DNA from: Micrococcales bacterium
Lineage (GTDB): Bacteria; Actinomycetota; Actinomycetes; Actinomycetales; Cellulomonadaceae
Direction: 5' to 3'
Assembly: GCA_009785115.1 (NCBI GenBank)
Contig: WQWY01000006.1
Span: 1 to 64,000, forward strand
DNA: 64,000 nucleotides
This document shows positions 38,288 through 49,058 of this stretch, piece after piece. The notes below the pieces were generated by a model. That model was given only the letters and a program-made list of their open reading frames with translations, ran no database searches and was not told the DNA's origin. How positions within the stretch are numbered: the stretch's first letter is position 1; each line of letters opens with the position of its first letter. The position numbers and the translations under genes are program-made.

Positions 38288-39022
38288 GTGAGCCTTGCCA
38301 CCAGGTCTGTCACGACCGCGGCGCTGGCCGCTGTCGTCGCCGTCGTCGGTCTGTTCGGCCTGCTCCCGCTCGCGGTGGTGTCCGCCGTGCTCGCGGTCGC
38401 GGTCGCGGTCGGCTGGCCCCGGCTGGTCGGCCTGCCGCACCGGCCGGGCTCGTCCATGGTGATCGGGCTGACCGGGGTGGGCGGGGTGGTCGCGGTCGCG
38501 ACCACCGGGACCCGCCCCGACCTGCGCTCGCTGGCCGTCGTCTTCGCCGCGTCGATGCTGCTCACCTTCGTCAACGAGCTGCTGCGCCGCGACGGGCGGA
38601 CCCGCCTGGTCGAGTCGGTGGCCGGCACCGTCACCGGGTCGCTGCTCGCGGTGACCACGGCGGGCTGGGTCGCTTGCGGGCGCTCCGAGGAGGGCAAGGT
38701 GCTGGTGGTCGCGGCGGCGGTCGCGCTGGCTCTGGCCGCCGGGCTCAGCGCGCTGCGGATGCCGGTCTGGCTGACCACCCTGGTCGTCACGGCGGCCGGC
38801 GCCGGTGGTGGTGCCCTGCTGGGGCTGCTGCTGCCCATGATCACCCCGCTGATGGCCGGGCTCGCCGGGCTGGCGGTCGGGCTGCTCGTCGCCTCGCTGC
38901 ACGCCCTGTTCCACCCGATCACGGCGCTGGAGCATCGGATGCCTGCCGTGTCGGCGGCGGTGCTGCCCGTCGCGATGGGCGGGATGCTCGTGTACGTCGC
39001 CAGCCGGGTGCTGATCGGCTGA
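38288..39022 (+). CDS. multi-pass integral membrane protein
   Basis: repeated hydrophobic segments; ends VYVASRVLIG. Confidence 0.75.
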   Translation: MSLATRSVTTAALAAVVAVVGLFGLLPLAVVSAVLAVAVAVGWPRLVGLPHRPGSSMVIGLTGVGGVVAVATTGTRPDLRSLAVVFAASMLLTFVNELLRRDGRTRLVESVAGTVTGSLLAVTTAGWVACGRSEEGKVLVVAAAVALALAAGLSALRMPVWLTTLVVTAAGAGGGALLGLLLPMITPLMAGLAGLAVGLLVASLHALFHPITALEHRMPAVSAAVLPVAMGGMLVYVASRVLIG

Positions 39023-39062
39023 CGGCTCGGTGAAGGACCTGCCGCACAGTAGGATCACGGGC

Positions 39063-39170
39063 ATGACCACGACCGCGCTCGAGGGTGTCTTCATCGGACT
39101 GCTGGTTGCCGCCACGCTGACCATCGTGTGGTTCGCCGGCTACGTCGTCGTCCGGTTGTTCCGGAAGTAA
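39063..39170 (+). CDS. 35-aa single-TM small protein
   Basis: MTTTALEGVFIGLLVAATLTIVWFAGYVVVRLFRK*; below the ORF-track cutoff. Confidence 0.6.
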   Translation: MTTTALEGVFIGLLVAATLTIVWFAGYVVVRLFRK

Positions 39171-39201
39171 GGCAGGTGCTCGGAGCGAGAGTGCTTCGGC
39201 G

Positions 39202-39720
39202 ATGACTTTCGTCCTCCCTGAGGGGCTCGCGCCCGAGGTGTACCCGCTGGCCTGGCTGGTCGGCTCCTGGCAGGGCGAGGGCGTGCTCGGCTACCCGGGC
39301 GTCGAGGAGTCGGCCTTCACCGCGCACGTGCGGGTCACGAGCGACGGCGGGCCGTACCTGTCGTGGACGTCCCGGCTGCACCTGGCGGGCGACGACGACG
39401 CCCCGGCCTGGGCGGCGGAGACGGGCTGGTGGCGCGTGCCACCGTCGTCCGACGACACCCTGCCCGAGGGGCAGCACCCGGTCGAGCTGCTGGTGGCTGA
39501 CGCCTCGGGGCACGTGGGGGTGTACGTCGGGCAGGTCGGTGCCGGGCGCATCGAGACGGTCTCCGACCTGGTCGCGCGCACCGAGACCGGCGCGCAGGTG
39601 ACCGCCGGCCGGCGTCTGCTCGGGCTGGTGTCCGGCGAGCTGATGTGGGCGTTCGACCTGGCGGCCTTCGGGCACCCGTTGCAGTCCTACGCCTCGGCGC
39701 GCATGCGGCGGGTGGACTGA
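39202..39720 (+). CDS. FABP-like / nitrobindin-type heme-binding domain protein
   Basis: YPLAWLVGSWQGEGVLGYPGVEESAF (GxWxGxGxGxYP-type motif). Confidence 0.85.
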   Translation: MTFVLPEGLAPEVYPLAWLVGSWQGEGVLGYPGVEESAFTAHVRVTSDGGPYLSWTSRLHLAGDDDAPAWAAETGWWRVPPSSDDTLPEGQHPVELLVADASGHVGVYVGQVGAGRIETVSDLVARTETGAQVTAGRRLLGLVSGELMWAFDLAAFGHPLQSYASARMRRVD

Positions 39721-40326
39721 GTGACCCTCTTCTTGGACCCGTGGTACGCGTCGGGCTGGAGCGACACCACCGGTGAACCAGACCGCAGATGGTTGAGCCC
39801 TCGTGAGGCGCGGGTCGCCTACGAGGCGCGAGGGGGCCCGTACCTGTGGGTGATCGACGGCTCGTACCCGGTGGGGGAGCGCGCCGTGCGTGCCCGCTGG
39901 CGCATCGAGCTCGGCCCCGGGCGCGTCCAGGTCGGGTGGTTGGACGAGCACGGGTCGGTGCTGCGGGAGTCGAGGTACGACAGGATCGACGGACGGCTGT
40001 TCCGGGTGCGGGTGGCCGACTGGGTCTACGCCGACGACCGGCGCCGCTGGTTGATGTACCAGGCCCTGCTGACCCGGACGCTGAGCATCGACCCCGACGG
40101 GACGACCACCGTCATCCACCGGCGCCCGGGCGACCCGGGGTTCGAGCGGGACGTCGTGACCATCGACGACCCGTCGGCGCTGTGGATGGACGTCCCGGAG
40201 TTCGGCCGCTGGGAGGGCCTGCTGAACCCTGAGCACGGTCTGCCCGAAGACCCGCTCACCGACCCGCGGCTGGTCGACGAGTGGGGCCTGCCCCCGCGGC
40301 AGTCCGCCAGCCTGGGCGTGCGGTGA
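39721..40326 (+). CDS. hypothetical protein
   Basis: long GC-consistent ORF between coupled genes; GTG start directly after previous stop. Confidence 0.7.
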   Translation: MTLFLDPWYASGWSDTTGEPDRRWLSPREARVAYEARGGPYLWVIDGSYPVGERAVRARWRIELGPGRVQVGWLDEHGSVLRESRYDRIDGRLFRVRVADWVYADDRRRWLMYQALLTRTLSIDPDGTTTVIHRRPGDPGFERDVVTIDDPSALWMDVPEFGRWEGLLNPEHGLPEDPLTDPRLVDEWGLPPRQSASLGVR

Positions 40327-41537
40327 CGAGCCCTGATGTGAGGAGCCACGACGTGACGAGCCGCGAGACAGGACCGGTGCCCGACAGGCCGCGACAGCCG
40401 TGGGCGTCCCCGCTGCTGGGACGGAGCGGGGCGGTGGCTGGCACCGGAGCCGCCCAGGGGGTGGCCTGGCACTACGGCGACCCGGTCGCTGAGCAGCGCG
40501 CCCTGGTGGCAGGTGCGGGTGTCGTGGACCTCTCGTACCTGGGCGTCGTCGCCGTGACCGGTGCTGACCGGTTGTCCTGGCTGCACACGCTCACCAGCCA
40601 GCGCCTGGCCGACCTGGCGCCGCGCACCTCCACCGAGACGCTGGTGCTCTCCCCCCACGGGCACATCGAGCACGCCGCCGGCGTGGTGGACGACGGGGCG
40701 ACCACGTGGCTGCTCACCGCCACCCCGGACGGGCTCGCCGCCTGGCTGGGCACGATGCGTTTCGCGCTGCGCGTCGAGGTGGCCGACGTCACCGACGCCT
40801 GGGCGGTGCTCGGTGAGGCCCGTCGCGGCGAGGGGGAGCCGGGCGGCGACGTGGTGTGGTGCGACCCGTGGCCGTCCACCGCCCCCGGGGGCACCCGGTA
40901 CGGGCCGCCCGACGACGAGCACCCGGGTGCCGACCGCGCGTGGCGCCTGGTGCTCGTGCCTCGCGCCGACCTGGCCGCGCGTGTCGCCGCGCGCGAGGGC
41001 GCCGGGATGCGTCTGGCAGGCACCTGGGCGAGCGAGGCGCTGCGCGTGGCCGCGTGGCGCCCGGACGCGGCTCACGAGGTCGACCACCGGACCATCCCGC
41101 ACGAGCTCGACTGGCTGCGCACGGCGGTGCACCTGACCAAGGGCTGCTACCGGGGGCAGGAGACCGTGGCCCGGGTGCACAACGTGGGCCGTCCGCCCCG
41201 CCGGCTGACCATGCTGCACCTGGACGGCTCGGAGCACCTGCTGCCTGCTGCGGGCGCCGCGGTGAGCGACGGGTCGGGCACCCAGGTGGGTGTGCTGACC
41301 AGTGCGGCTCTTCATCACGAGCTCGGGCCTGTCGGGCTGGCGCTGCTGCGCCGGGCCACCCCGGTGGACGCGGCGCTGCTGGTCGACGGAGAGCAGGGGC
41401 CGGTCGCGGCCGCGCAGGAGGTCGTCGTGCCGCTCGAGGGGCACTCCGTGGACCGTCCAGCCCCGCGTGGGCCGCTCACGCTGGGGCTCGCGCGCAAGCG
41501 TGGCCCTGCCGGCCCGTCCTCGTCGCGCACCCCGTAG
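40323..41537 (+). CDS. ygfZ: folate-binding protein YgfZ / aminomethyltransferase-like
   Basis: HLTKGCYRGQETVARVHNVGRPPRRL (KGCYxGQE signature). Confidence 0.93.
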   Translation: MTSPDVRSHDVTSRETGPVPDRPRQPWASPLLGRSGAVAGTGAAQGVAWHYGDPVAEQRALVAGAGVVDLSYLGVVAVTGADRLSWLHTLTSQRLADLAPRTSTETLVLSPHGHIEHAAGVVDDGATTWLLTATPDGLAAWLGTMRFALRVEVADVTDAWAVLGEARRGEGEPGGDVVWCDPWPSTAPGGTRYGPPDDEHPGADRAWRLVLVPRADLAARVAAREGAGMRLAGTWASEALRVAAWRPDAAHEVDHRTIPHELDWLRTAVHLTKGCYRGQETVARVHNVGRPPRRLTMLHLDGSEHLLPAAGAAVSDGSGTQVGVLTSAALHHELGPVGLALLRRATPVDAALLVDGEQGPVAAAQEVVVPLEGHSVDRPAPRGPLTLGLARKRGPAGPSSSRTP

Positions 41538-41547
41538 GCTCGTTCCT

Positions 41548-41880
41548 GTGGTGGTCTACATCCAGCTGTTGCTGTTCATGGCGTTCTACGGGGCGATCTT
41601 CATCGCCAGCGTGTGGGCGCTGGTCGACCTGCTGCGCCGCCCGACACGCGCGTTCGTCGACGCGGGCAAGCGCACCAAGACCTTCTGGCTGGCGATCTTG
41701 GTGACGGCCACCGTGGTGTCGTTCATCGCTGTCCCGTTCACGGGCGGTTCGGTCGGGGGGCCGGTGTTCTCGTTCTTGGCGCTCGGCGCGGCCGTCGCCG
41801 CGGTCGTCTACCTGGCGGACGTGCGCCCCGCGGTCGCACGTCACACCCGCCGAGGCCCGCGCGGGCCGTCACGCTGGTGA
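41548..41880 (+). CDS. DUF2516 family membrane protein
   Basis: [50 protein letters not shown]. Confidence 0.8.
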   Translation: MVVYIQLLLFMAFYGAIFIASVWALVDLLRRPTRAFVDAGKRTKTFWLAILVTATVVSFIAVPFTGGSVGGPVFSFLALGAAVAAVVYLADVRPAVARHTRRGPRGPSRW

Positions 41881-42329
41881 GAGCGGTCGTCCAGCGGGTC
41901 ACCCGGGCGTGCGTGCGGGTGGCTGGCGAGACGGTCGGCGCGATCGACGCGCCAGGCCTGCTGGTGCTGGTCGGGGTGACCCCTGGGGACGGGCCGGAGC
42001 AGGTCGAGCACGTCGCGCGCAAGATCGCTGACCTGCGCATCCTGCGCGACGAGCGTTCCGCGGCCGAGACGGGTGCGCCGGTCTTGGTCATCAGCCAGTT
42101 CACGCTGTACGCCGACGTGCGCAAGGGCCGGCGGCCGACCTGGAACGCCGCCGCCCCCGGCTCGGTCGCAGAACCTCTGGTCGACGACGTGGTAGCCGCT
42201 CTGCGCGCTCGGGGCCTGCACGTGGAGACCGGTCTCTTCGGCGCCGACATGGCCGTCGAGCTGGTCAACGACGGCCCGGTCACGATCATCGTGGAGTCTG
42301 CCCCGCAGGACCGTCCGAGCGTGCGGTGA
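41877..42329 (+). CDS. dtd: D-aminoacyl-tRNA deacylase
   Basis: [68 protein letters not shown]. Confidence 0.96.
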   Translation: MRAVVQRVTRACVRVAGETVGAIDAPGLLVLVGVTPGDGPEQVEHVARKIADLRILRDERSAAETGAPVLVISQFTLYADVRKGRRPTWNAAAPGSVAEPLVDDVVAALRARGLHVETGLFGADMAVELVNDGPVTIIVESAPQDRPSVR

Positions 42330-42447
42330 CCCCGGGCCGGTGCGGCGGGGCTCGGTGCCATACCGTGATCTAGCGCGTCCTCTCGTGCGAGGCCGTGGCA
42401 TGGCACCCTGGCTGGTGCACCGTCCCTGGACAAGAAAGCGCGGTCTC

Positions 42448-43062
42448 ATGCGTCGCAGCATCCTTCTGCTCTCGTCGGCCTTCGCCCTCGTGCTGGTCGC
42501 TGGCTGTGGCCAGGGGGGTGATTCCGACGAGGGGTCCGCGTCCGGCTCCGGCAAGAGCGGCCTGGCGTCGTGCGTCGTCGGGACGTGGGAGCAGGACACG
42601 GCCTCCTTCGCCGAGATGATGGAGGCGACGATGTTCGCGGGGATGCCCGACGGGTTCGAGACCCCTGACCTCTCGTTCGACGGCACCCAGCTGACCACGT
42701 TCGCCGAGGGCGGCACGTTCCGCAGCGAGGTGGACATGACGATGCGCATGTCGATGACGGTCAGCGAGATGCGCCAGGACTGGGTCGTCACGACGGCGGG
42801 CACGAGCGAGGGCACCTGGAAGGTCGAGGGTGACGTCCTCCTGACGTCGATCACCACCGACACCACCACCACGACCACCATGGTCAACGGCCAGAAGGTG
42901 GACGCCGGGTCGAACGGCCTCGACCTCAGCGCCATGCCGGAGGGCGGTGCCTCGGCGACGTGCGACCGCTCGACGTTGACGCTCAGGCCAGACGCGGCAG
43001 ACCTGCCCGACGGCGCTCCTGAGCTCTTGCGAGACTTCGCGGTCACCCTCAATCGGAAGTAG
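42448..43062 (+). CDS. lipocalin-like lipoprotein
   Basis: lipobox LVLVAGC; CVVGTWEQDTASFAEM...LSFDGTQLTTFAEGGTF. Confidence 0.65.
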   Translation: MRRSILLLSSAFALVLVAGCGQGGDSDEGSASGSGKSGLASCVVGTWEQDTASFAEMMEATMFAGMPDGFETPDLSFDGTQLTTFAEGGTFRSEVDMTMRMSMTVSEMRQDWVVTTAGTSEGTWKVEGDVLLTSITTDTTTTTTMVNGQKVDAGSNGLDLSAMPEGGASATCDRSTLTLRPDAADLPDGAPELLRDFAVTLNRK

Positions 43063-43124
43063 GACCACGGGAGCAGGACGTCGGAGACGTGGCAGGCGCC
43101 CGCGCCTGACCTGGCCGTAGCAGC

Positions 43125-43164
43125 ACGAAGCCCCGCCGCCTGGGCTCAGGCGGCGGGGCTTCGT
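43125..43164. terminator. bidirectional terminator between convergent genes
   Basis: acgaagccccgccgcc / ggcggcggggcttcgt 16-bp perfect arms. Confidence 0.85.
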
Positions 43165-43180
43165 CGTGGGACTGGTCGCG

Positions 43181-43834
43181 TCAGTCGCGCGGACCGACGG
43201 GCAGGACCGTCCGGCCGAAGGTGGAGTTGATGACCCCGGCGGCCGAGCCGTAGAAGGCGGCGAGCGCCGTGAGGATGCCGACGACACCACCGGCGTTCAC
43301 GATGGCCGTGGTCTCGGTGAAGTCACCGATGGCCAGCAGCAGGAACGTGGTGGTGAGCAGCACGAACACCGTCAGGACCACGTTCGAGACGCGGAGGGCC
43401 GCGACCGTCATGTAGGCGGTGAACAGAGCCCAGGCGAACAGGAAGACCCCGACAGACTGGTACATCAGGGTCTGGGCCTCGGCCGGAGAATGCCCGGCGG
43501 CCTCGGCGGCGGCCAGGAGCTCCCCCTTGCCGACCAGCTCGAAGGTCAGCCAGGCGAGCCAGAACGCGCCGTAGGACGTGAACGCCAGAGCGCCGAAGGT
43601 GTTGCCCACCCGGAACTCCCACATCCCAGCGAGAAGCTGGGCGAGCCCGCCGAAGAACAGGGCGAGCCCGAAGACGACGGCCTTGCCCTCGCCGGGCAGG
43701 AGACCGGCGTTGAAGGTGGACAGGACGATGGTGGACAGGGCGAACGCAGCCAGGCCGAGCGGGGCCGGGTTCGCGATGGCGGGGGCCGCCACGGGGGCGG
43801 GCTTGGCGGCCACAGCCTCATCGGTGGTGGTCAT
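43181..43834 (-). CDS. GPR1/FUN34/YaaH (SatP) acetate transporter family
   Basis: NPAPLGLAAFALSTIVLSTFNAG; NTFGALAFTSYGAFWLAW. Confidence 0.93.
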   Translation of the reverse strand: MTTTDEAVAAKPAPVAAPAIANPAPLGLAAFALSTIVLSTFNAGLLPGEGKAVVFGLALFFGGLAQLLAGMWEFRVGNTFGALAFTSYGAFWLAWLTFELVGKGELLAAAEAAGHSPAEAQTLMYQSVGVFLFAWALFTAYMTVAALRVSNVVLTVFVLLTTTFLLLAIGDFTETTAIVNAGGVVGILTALAAFYGSAAGVINSTFGRTVLPVGPRD

Positions 43835-44121
43835 GACGCTCCTTTGCGTAGGGCCGGGTCCGTACCCGGGTCGGAGCACGCTATCCCATCGATAGGCTCC
43901 GTGGGAGGCCATGCGCGCCAGAAGATTTCAGGACTTTCGTCCTGAGGCGTGTGCTCCAAGGCAAGGGGCAGGCAAGGAGGGGGTCGAGACACGGCAACGT
44001 CTGGTCGACGGGAAGGTTGAGACCTCCTGGCTCGGCGTTGCGGGACGGGGCGCCCCTGGCGGCGTCCGTAGGGTGTCCTGCGGTGTGCGGGCGTCGCCCG
44101 CCGACGAGGACGAGGACGGCG

Positions 44122-44691
44122 ATGGATCAGCGGCTGCCCGCCCGGGTGTACTGGGTGCGTCGGGTGCTCGTGCTCGTCGTGCTCGTCGGTGTCGGGGCCG
44201 TCGTGGTGCTCGGGCTGCGGGCGCTGACCGACCCGGCCCCGGGCGCGTCGCCCACCTCCACCCCGGGCTCGACGGCGACGTCGACGCTGCCCGGCGGGAT
44301 CGCGGACTGCGACCCGTCCGCGCTGAGGCTGACCGTCGCTCCCACCGCGGCCTCGTTCCCGGACGGGGTCAGCCCGGGCCTGACCGTGACCATCGCCAAC
44401 GACGGCTCGGTCGCCTGCCTGGTCGACGCGGGCGAGCAGCACGCCCTGGTCACGATCACCTCAGGGGAGGATCGCGTCTGGTCGAGCCAGGACTGCGCTC
44501 CCGCCGACGCCCCGGCCCGCACCCTGCTGCTCGCCCCGGGCAAGGCCGACACCCGACAGGTGGCCTGGAACCTGCTCCGCTCGGCCCCGGGCTGCCCCGA
44601 AGGGCTCCCCACCCCAGGAGCAGGCACCTACGTCGCGTCCTTCACCGTCGGTGGCGCCCAGGCGTCACCAGCCCCGTTCGTCGTGGGCTGA
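44122..44691 (+). CDS. membrane-anchored secreted protein with DUF4232-like domain
   Basis: single TM then IADCDPSALRLTVAPTAASFPDGVSPGLTVTIANDGSVACLVDAGEQ. Confidence 0.6.
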   Translation: MDQRLPARVYWVRRVLVLVVLVGVGAVVVLGLRALTDPAPGASPTSTPGSTATSTLPGGIADCDPSALRLTVAPTAASFPDGVSPGLTVTIANDGSVACLVDAGEQHALVTITSGEDRVWSSQDCAPADAPARTLLLAPGKADTRQVAWNLLRSAPGCPEGLPTPGAGTYVASFTVGGAQASPAPFVVG

Positions 44692-44725
44692 GCCAGACAC
44701 CGAGGGCTCGGAGGCGGCAGGCAGG

Positions 44726-45829
44726 TCAGACGTAGCGTTCGAGGATGGAGGACTCGGCCAGGCGGGACAGGCCCTCGCGGACCGAGCGGGCGCGGTGCTC
44801 TCCGATGCCCTCGACCGCCATGAGCTCGTCGATCGAGGCCGCGAGCAGGCGCTGCAGGCCCCCGAAGTGCTGGACCAGGCGTTCCATGAGATGGACGGGC
44901 AGGCGGGGGATCTTGGCCAGCAGGCGGTAGCCGCGCGCCCCGGCGGCGGCGTCGAGCGTGTCGCCCCCGGGCAGCCCCAGCACCCGGGCGATGCGGGCCA
45001 GGTCGAGCAGCTGGGTGGAGTCCAGCTCGGCCAGCTGGGCGAGCACCGCCGGGGCGTCCCGCCGGGAGGTGTCGACATAGTCGCGGATCACCAGGGTGCG
45101 ATCAGCGCCGATGCCGCCGACGAGCTCGTCCAGCTGCAACGACAACAGCCGGCCGTCGGTGCCCAGCTCGACCACGTAGCCGTCGATCTCGTCGGTGATC
45201 CGACGCACCATCTCCAGGCGCTGCACCACCACAGACACGTCACGGACGGTCACCAGGTCTTCGATCTCCAGGGCAGACAGCGTCCCGGAGACCTCGTCCA
45301 GGCGCGTCTTGTAGCGCTCCAGGGTCGCGAGGGCCTGGTTGGCCCGAGACAGGATCGTCGTGGAGTCCTCCAGCACGTGGCGGACCCCGCCCACGTACAG
45401 CGCGACGATCCGCATCGACGCGGAGACCGAGATCACCGGGAAGCCCGTCTGCTTGGCGACCCGCTCGGCCGTGCGATGGCGGGTGCCGGACTCGCTGGTG
45501 GAGATCGACGGGTCGGGCACCAGCTGCACGTTGGCGCGGACGATCCGAGACAGGTCGGCGTTGACGACGACGGCCCCGTCCATCTTGGCCAGCTCGCGCA
45601 ACCCGGTCGCGGAGAAGCCGACGTCCAGGGAGAAACCGCCAGAGCTGATCTTCTCCACCACAGGGTCGATGCCCAGCACGATGATGGCGCCCGTGCGCCC
45701 GCGCAAGATGCGCTCCAGGCCGTCGCGCAGCTCGGTGCCCGGCGCCACAGCGGTGAGGGTGCTGCGCAGCAGCTCCTCAGAGGCAGGCGGGGCGTTCACG
45801 GGTGTGATCGTATCGAGGTCCGCCGACAC
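44726..45829 (-). CDS. disA: DNA integrity scanning diadenylate cyclase
   Basis: GALIVLG-like [57 protein letters not shown]. Confidence 0.96.
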   Translation of the reverse strand: MSADLDTITPVNAPPASEELLRSTLTAVAPGTELRDGLERILRGRTGAIIVLGIDPVVEKISSGGFSLDVGFSATGLRELAKMDGAVVVNADLSRIVRANVQLVPDPSISTSESGTRHRTAERVAKQTGFPVISVSASMRIVALYVGGVRHVLEDSTTILSRANQALATLERYKTRLDEVSGTLSALEIEDLVTVRDVSVVVQRLEMVRRITDEIDGYVVELGTDGRLLSLQLDELVGGIGADRTLVIRDYVDTSRRDAPAVLAQLAELDSTQLLDLARIARVLGLPGGDTLDAAAGARGYRLLAKIPRLPVHLMERLVQHFGGLQRLLAASIDELMAVEGIGEHRARSVREGLSRLAESSILERYV

Positions 45830-45891
45830 CGCTCGGTGAACGTGTGCTCGACCCGTGCTCGACCCGTGCAGGTCTGGCCCTCAGACCAGCC

Positions 45892-47268
45892 TCACGCGGC
45901 CGTCGGCTGGATCGCCGCCACCGCGTCGGCCAGGTCTCGTGCCGGGCGCACCCGCATCCCGTCAGGCACCGACAGCCCGTCCATCGCACCGGCCGGCACG
46001 ATCGCCCGGGTCAGCCCCAGCCTCGCGGCCTCGGCGAGACGACGCTCCACCCCGGCGACGGTGCGGATCTCCCCGGCGAGCCCCACCTCCCCGATCGCGA
46101 CCATCCCGCGAGGCAGCGCGACCTCGAGCCGAGAGCCGACCACGGCCAGGGCCACCGCCAGGTCGGCCGCGGGCTCGAGCACCCGAGCCCCGCCGACCGT
46201 CGACACGTAGACCTCCTGGTCGGCCAGGCCCACCCCGACCCGTCGTTGCAGCACCGCCAGCACCATGGCCACACGGGCCGGGTCGACCCCGCTGGTGGTG
46301 CGCCGAGGGTTGGTCGCCGCCGTCGGGGCGACGAGCGTCTGCACCTCGGCGAGCAGCGGACGGCGCCCCTCGAGCGTCACCGCCAGGCACGTGCCCGGCA
46401 CGTCGAGCACCGCCTGAGAGACGAACAGCCCGCTCGGGTCGGCCAGCCCGACGATGCCGTGCTCGGACAGGTCGAAGCAGCCGACCTCGTCAGTCGGGCC
46501 GAAGCGGTTCTTGGTGGCCCGCAGCAGCCGCAGCCGCGACCCGGGCTCGCCCTCGAACTGGCAGACCACGTCGACCAGGTGCTCCAAGGTGCGAGGCCCC
46601 GCCACCGACCCGTCCTTGGTCACGTGCCCGACCAGCACCACCGGCAGCCCCCGAGCCTTGGCCGCTGCGATGAGCGCCGACGCCACCTCACGCACCTGGG
46701 CGACGCCCCCGGGTGCGCCCTCGACCCGCGCCGACGTCACGGTCTGCACCGAGTCCACCACCAGCAGGTCGGGCGCGGACTGCTCGACGTGACCCAGCAC
46801 GGTCGCCAGGTCAGACTCCGCGGCCAGCAGCAGCCCGGGGTCCAGCGCCCTGATGCGACCCGCGCGCAGCCGCACCTGCTCGGCGGACTCCTCACCGGTC
46901 GCGTACAGCACCGTGCGCCCCCGGCGCGCCGTGCGGGCCGCGACGTCCAGCAGCAGGGTCGACTTGCCCACCCCGGGCTCGCCCGCCAGAAGCACCACCG
47001 CCCCGGGCACCAGGCCGCCGCCGAGCACCCGGTCGAGCTCGTCGACCCCGGTCGGCCGTGCCTGCGCCACCTGACCGGAGACCTCGTCGATCGGCCGTGC
47101 CGGGGCGCGCGGCGGCGTGGCGGCGACGGTGGGCGACGCGCCCTCCTCGGCGACGGTGCCCCATGCCTGGCACTGGGTGCAGCGGCCCACCCAGCGCGGC
47201 GTCACCCAGCCGCACTCGGTGCAACGCAGCCCGGGCCGGGCGGGACGGCGTGCTGTCGTGGTGCTCAT
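45892..47268 (-). CDS. radA: DNA repair protein RadA
   Basis: CTECGWVTPRWVGRCTQC zinc finger; LLAGEPGVGKSTLLLDVA Walker A; KNRFGPTDEVGCF. Confidence 0.96.
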   Translation of the reverse strand: MSTTTARRPARPGLRCTECGWVTPRWVGRCTQCQAWGTVAEEGASPTVAATPPRAPARPIDEVSGQVAQARPTGVDELDRVLGGGLVPGAVVLLAGEPGVGKSTLLLDVAARTARRGRTVLYATGEESAEQVRLRAGRIRALDPGLLLAAESDLATVLGHVEQSAPDLLVVDSVQTVTSARVEGAPGGVAQVREVASALIAAAKARGLPVVLVGHVTKDGSVAGPRTLEHLVDVVCQFEGEPGSRLRLLRATKNRFGPTDEVGCFDLSEHGIVGLADPSGLFVSQAVLDVPGTCLAVTLEGRRPLLAEVQTLVAPTAATNPRRTTSGVDPARVAMVLAVLQRRVGVGLADQEVYVSTVGGARVLEPAADLAVALAVVGSRLEVALPRGMVAIGEVGLAGEIRTVAGVERRLAEAARLGLTRAIVPAGAMDGLSVPDGMRVRPARDLADAVAAIQPTAA

Positions 47269-47385
47269 GACGCCGACGCTAGCCGCGACCGCCCACACAT
47301 ACCCGGTCGCTGTTCATACACTGTGGCGGGCCCGTGACCGTCAGCATCTGGGTAGGCTCTCTCGCACGACAACAAGGAGTGGCTC

Positions 47386-48072
47386 ATGTCGTCACCGTCC
47401 TCACGGCGCGGCCTGCGCCCGGCTCGGCGCCCGCCCGGCACCGAGCCTTCCGGCACGCCTCAGGTTCCCGAGGGGCGGTCGAGCGGCCGCAGACGCTGGG
47501 TGATCCCGGTCGTCCTCCTCGTCGTGGTGCTCGCCGGGCTCGCCGTGGTCTGGGCTGTCGTCGTGCGCGACAACCGCCCAGAGCCCCTCGCGTCGATCCT
47601 GCACGTGCCCTCGCCCACCCCGACCGTCGACGCCGTGCCGCGTGAGGGGACCACCGCGTTCGCCTCGGCGCTGCCCACCTCGGTGCTGCAGTACGCGCTG
47701 GTCTCCTCCGAGGAGGAGCCGCACTGGATCACCCTCGGGGCGCTCGAGGCCTACGTCGAGGACTTCAGCGACGGAGCCTCGGGCGTGCTGACCCTGCGTG
47801 CCGGCCAGTGGGAGGCGGAGGACGAGGCAGACCGGGCCCTCACCGAGCTCACCGAGGGCTCGTCCGACGCGCAGGCCACGGCCAGCCCCAGCGTCGGGGG
47901 CATGTCGCGTGTCGGCAAGGTCCAGGTCGACCACGCGACGGTCGGCAGGTATGTCGTCACCGAGGGGGGCGACGGGACCGCCACGATCACCTGGTCGAAC
48001 ACGACCGCGGTCTTCCAGATCACCGGGCCCACCGGTGAGGTGGTGCGCGCCTACTCGGCCTTCCCTCTGTGA
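47386..48072 (+). CDS. membrane-anchored hypothetical protein
   Basis: single TM WVIPVVLLVVVLAGLAVVWAVVV then extracellular domain. Confidence 0.7.
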   Translation: MSSPSSRRGLRPARRPPGTEPSGTPQVPEGRSSGRRRWVIPVVLLVVVLAGLAVVWAVVVRDNRPEPLASILHVPSPTPTVDAVPREGTTAFASALPTSVLQYALVSSEEEPHWITLGALEAYVEDFSDGASGVLTLRAGQWEAEDEADRALTELTEGSSDAQATASPSVGGMSRVGKVQVDHATVGRYVVTEGGDGTATITWSNTTAVFQITGPTGEVVRAYSAFPL

Positions 48073-48097
48073 GAGCCTGACGTGAAGAAGGCCTGAC

Positions 48098-49018
48098 GTG
48101 CGGAGCTCTTGGCGCGCCTCTCGCGGGGCGCTGGTGACGCTCGCCGTCGCCGTCGTCCTCTCGTGCGCGACAGGGGTGTGGGCGCTGTGGCGGGTGTTCG
48201 TCGTCTCCGCGCCGGGGCGCCGGCTCGACCAGCTCGGGATGGTCGGCGCGCAGCGCGGCCGCACGAGGCTGTGGCAGTACGCCGAGCACGTGCTGGAGCC
48301 GGTGTCCGTGCTGTACGGGGCGGTGGCGCTGGTGGTCGTCGTGAGCATCGCCGTGATGCGGCGTCGCTTCTGGCTGGCCCTCCAGGCCGCCCTCCTGCTC
48401 GGGGGTGCCGTGGCGACCACCCAGGTGCTCAAGCGTCTCGTCCTCGACCGGCCTGACCTGGGCGACATCGCGCACTACGGCCACAACACCCTGCCCAGCG
48501 GGCACACCACGGCCGCGGCGGCCACCTCCGCCGCGCTGCTGTTCGTCGTCGGGCCCCGGTGGCGACCGGCGGTCGCCGTGCTCGGGGCGGTCTACACGGT
48601 GCTGATCGGGTGGTCGACCCTGATCGGTCAGTGGCACCGGCCGGCGGACGTGATGGCCGCCGTGCTCGTGGTCACCGCGTGGTTCGCCCTGGCCTGCCTG
48701 CTGATGGTCGTCGTACCCCCCGAGACGGTGCCCACGGCGACGACCTCGGTGCCGGTGGTCCGGCCGGCCCTCGCGGGCCGGGTGATCGCCGGGCTGGCGA
48801 CGGTCGGGGCCCTGGCGGGGCTCGTCACCGCGGTGATGGTGGCTGGGTGGTGGGACAGGCCGTCGCAGACGGCGTCCGGGGTCGTCGCGTACGGTGTGGG
48901 CGTGGCTGCGATCGTCGCGGCGGTCGGCCTGGGTGTCGCCGTCCAGCTCGCGCTGCGCGAGGCGGCTGGGCGGTGCGCACGCCCGTCGAGATTCTCGGCG
49001 GCCGCGCACGGGGCGTGA
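48098..49018 (+). CDS. phosphatase PAP2 family protein
   Basis: KRLVLDRP...LPSGHTTAAAATSAAL...GWSTLIGQWHRPADV (PAP2 motifs). Confidence 0.92.
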   Translation: MRSSWRASRGALVTLAVAVVLSCATGVWALWRVFVVSAPGRRLDQLGMVGAQRGRTRLWQYAEHVLEPVSVLYGAVALVVVVSIAVMRRRFWLALQAALLLGGAVATTQVLKRLVLDRPDLGDIAHYGHNTLPSGHTTAAAATSAALLFVVGPRWRPAVAVLGAVYTVLIGWSTLIGQWHRPADVMAAVLVVTAWFALACLLMVVVPPETVPTATTSVPVVRPALAGRVIAGLATVGALAGLVTAVMVAGWWDRPSQTASGVVAYGVGVAAIVAAVGLGVAVQLALREAAGRCARPSRFSAAAHGA

Positions 49019-49058
49019 CGGCGAAGCGGCTGCGGCCACGTTAGAGTCCCTGTCGGAC

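Noticed and set aside
44726-45829. Search for a c-di-AMP (ydaO) riboswitch near disA or the CAP-domain gene
   Set aside because: No segment matching the aptamer core could be recognised by eye; not claimed.
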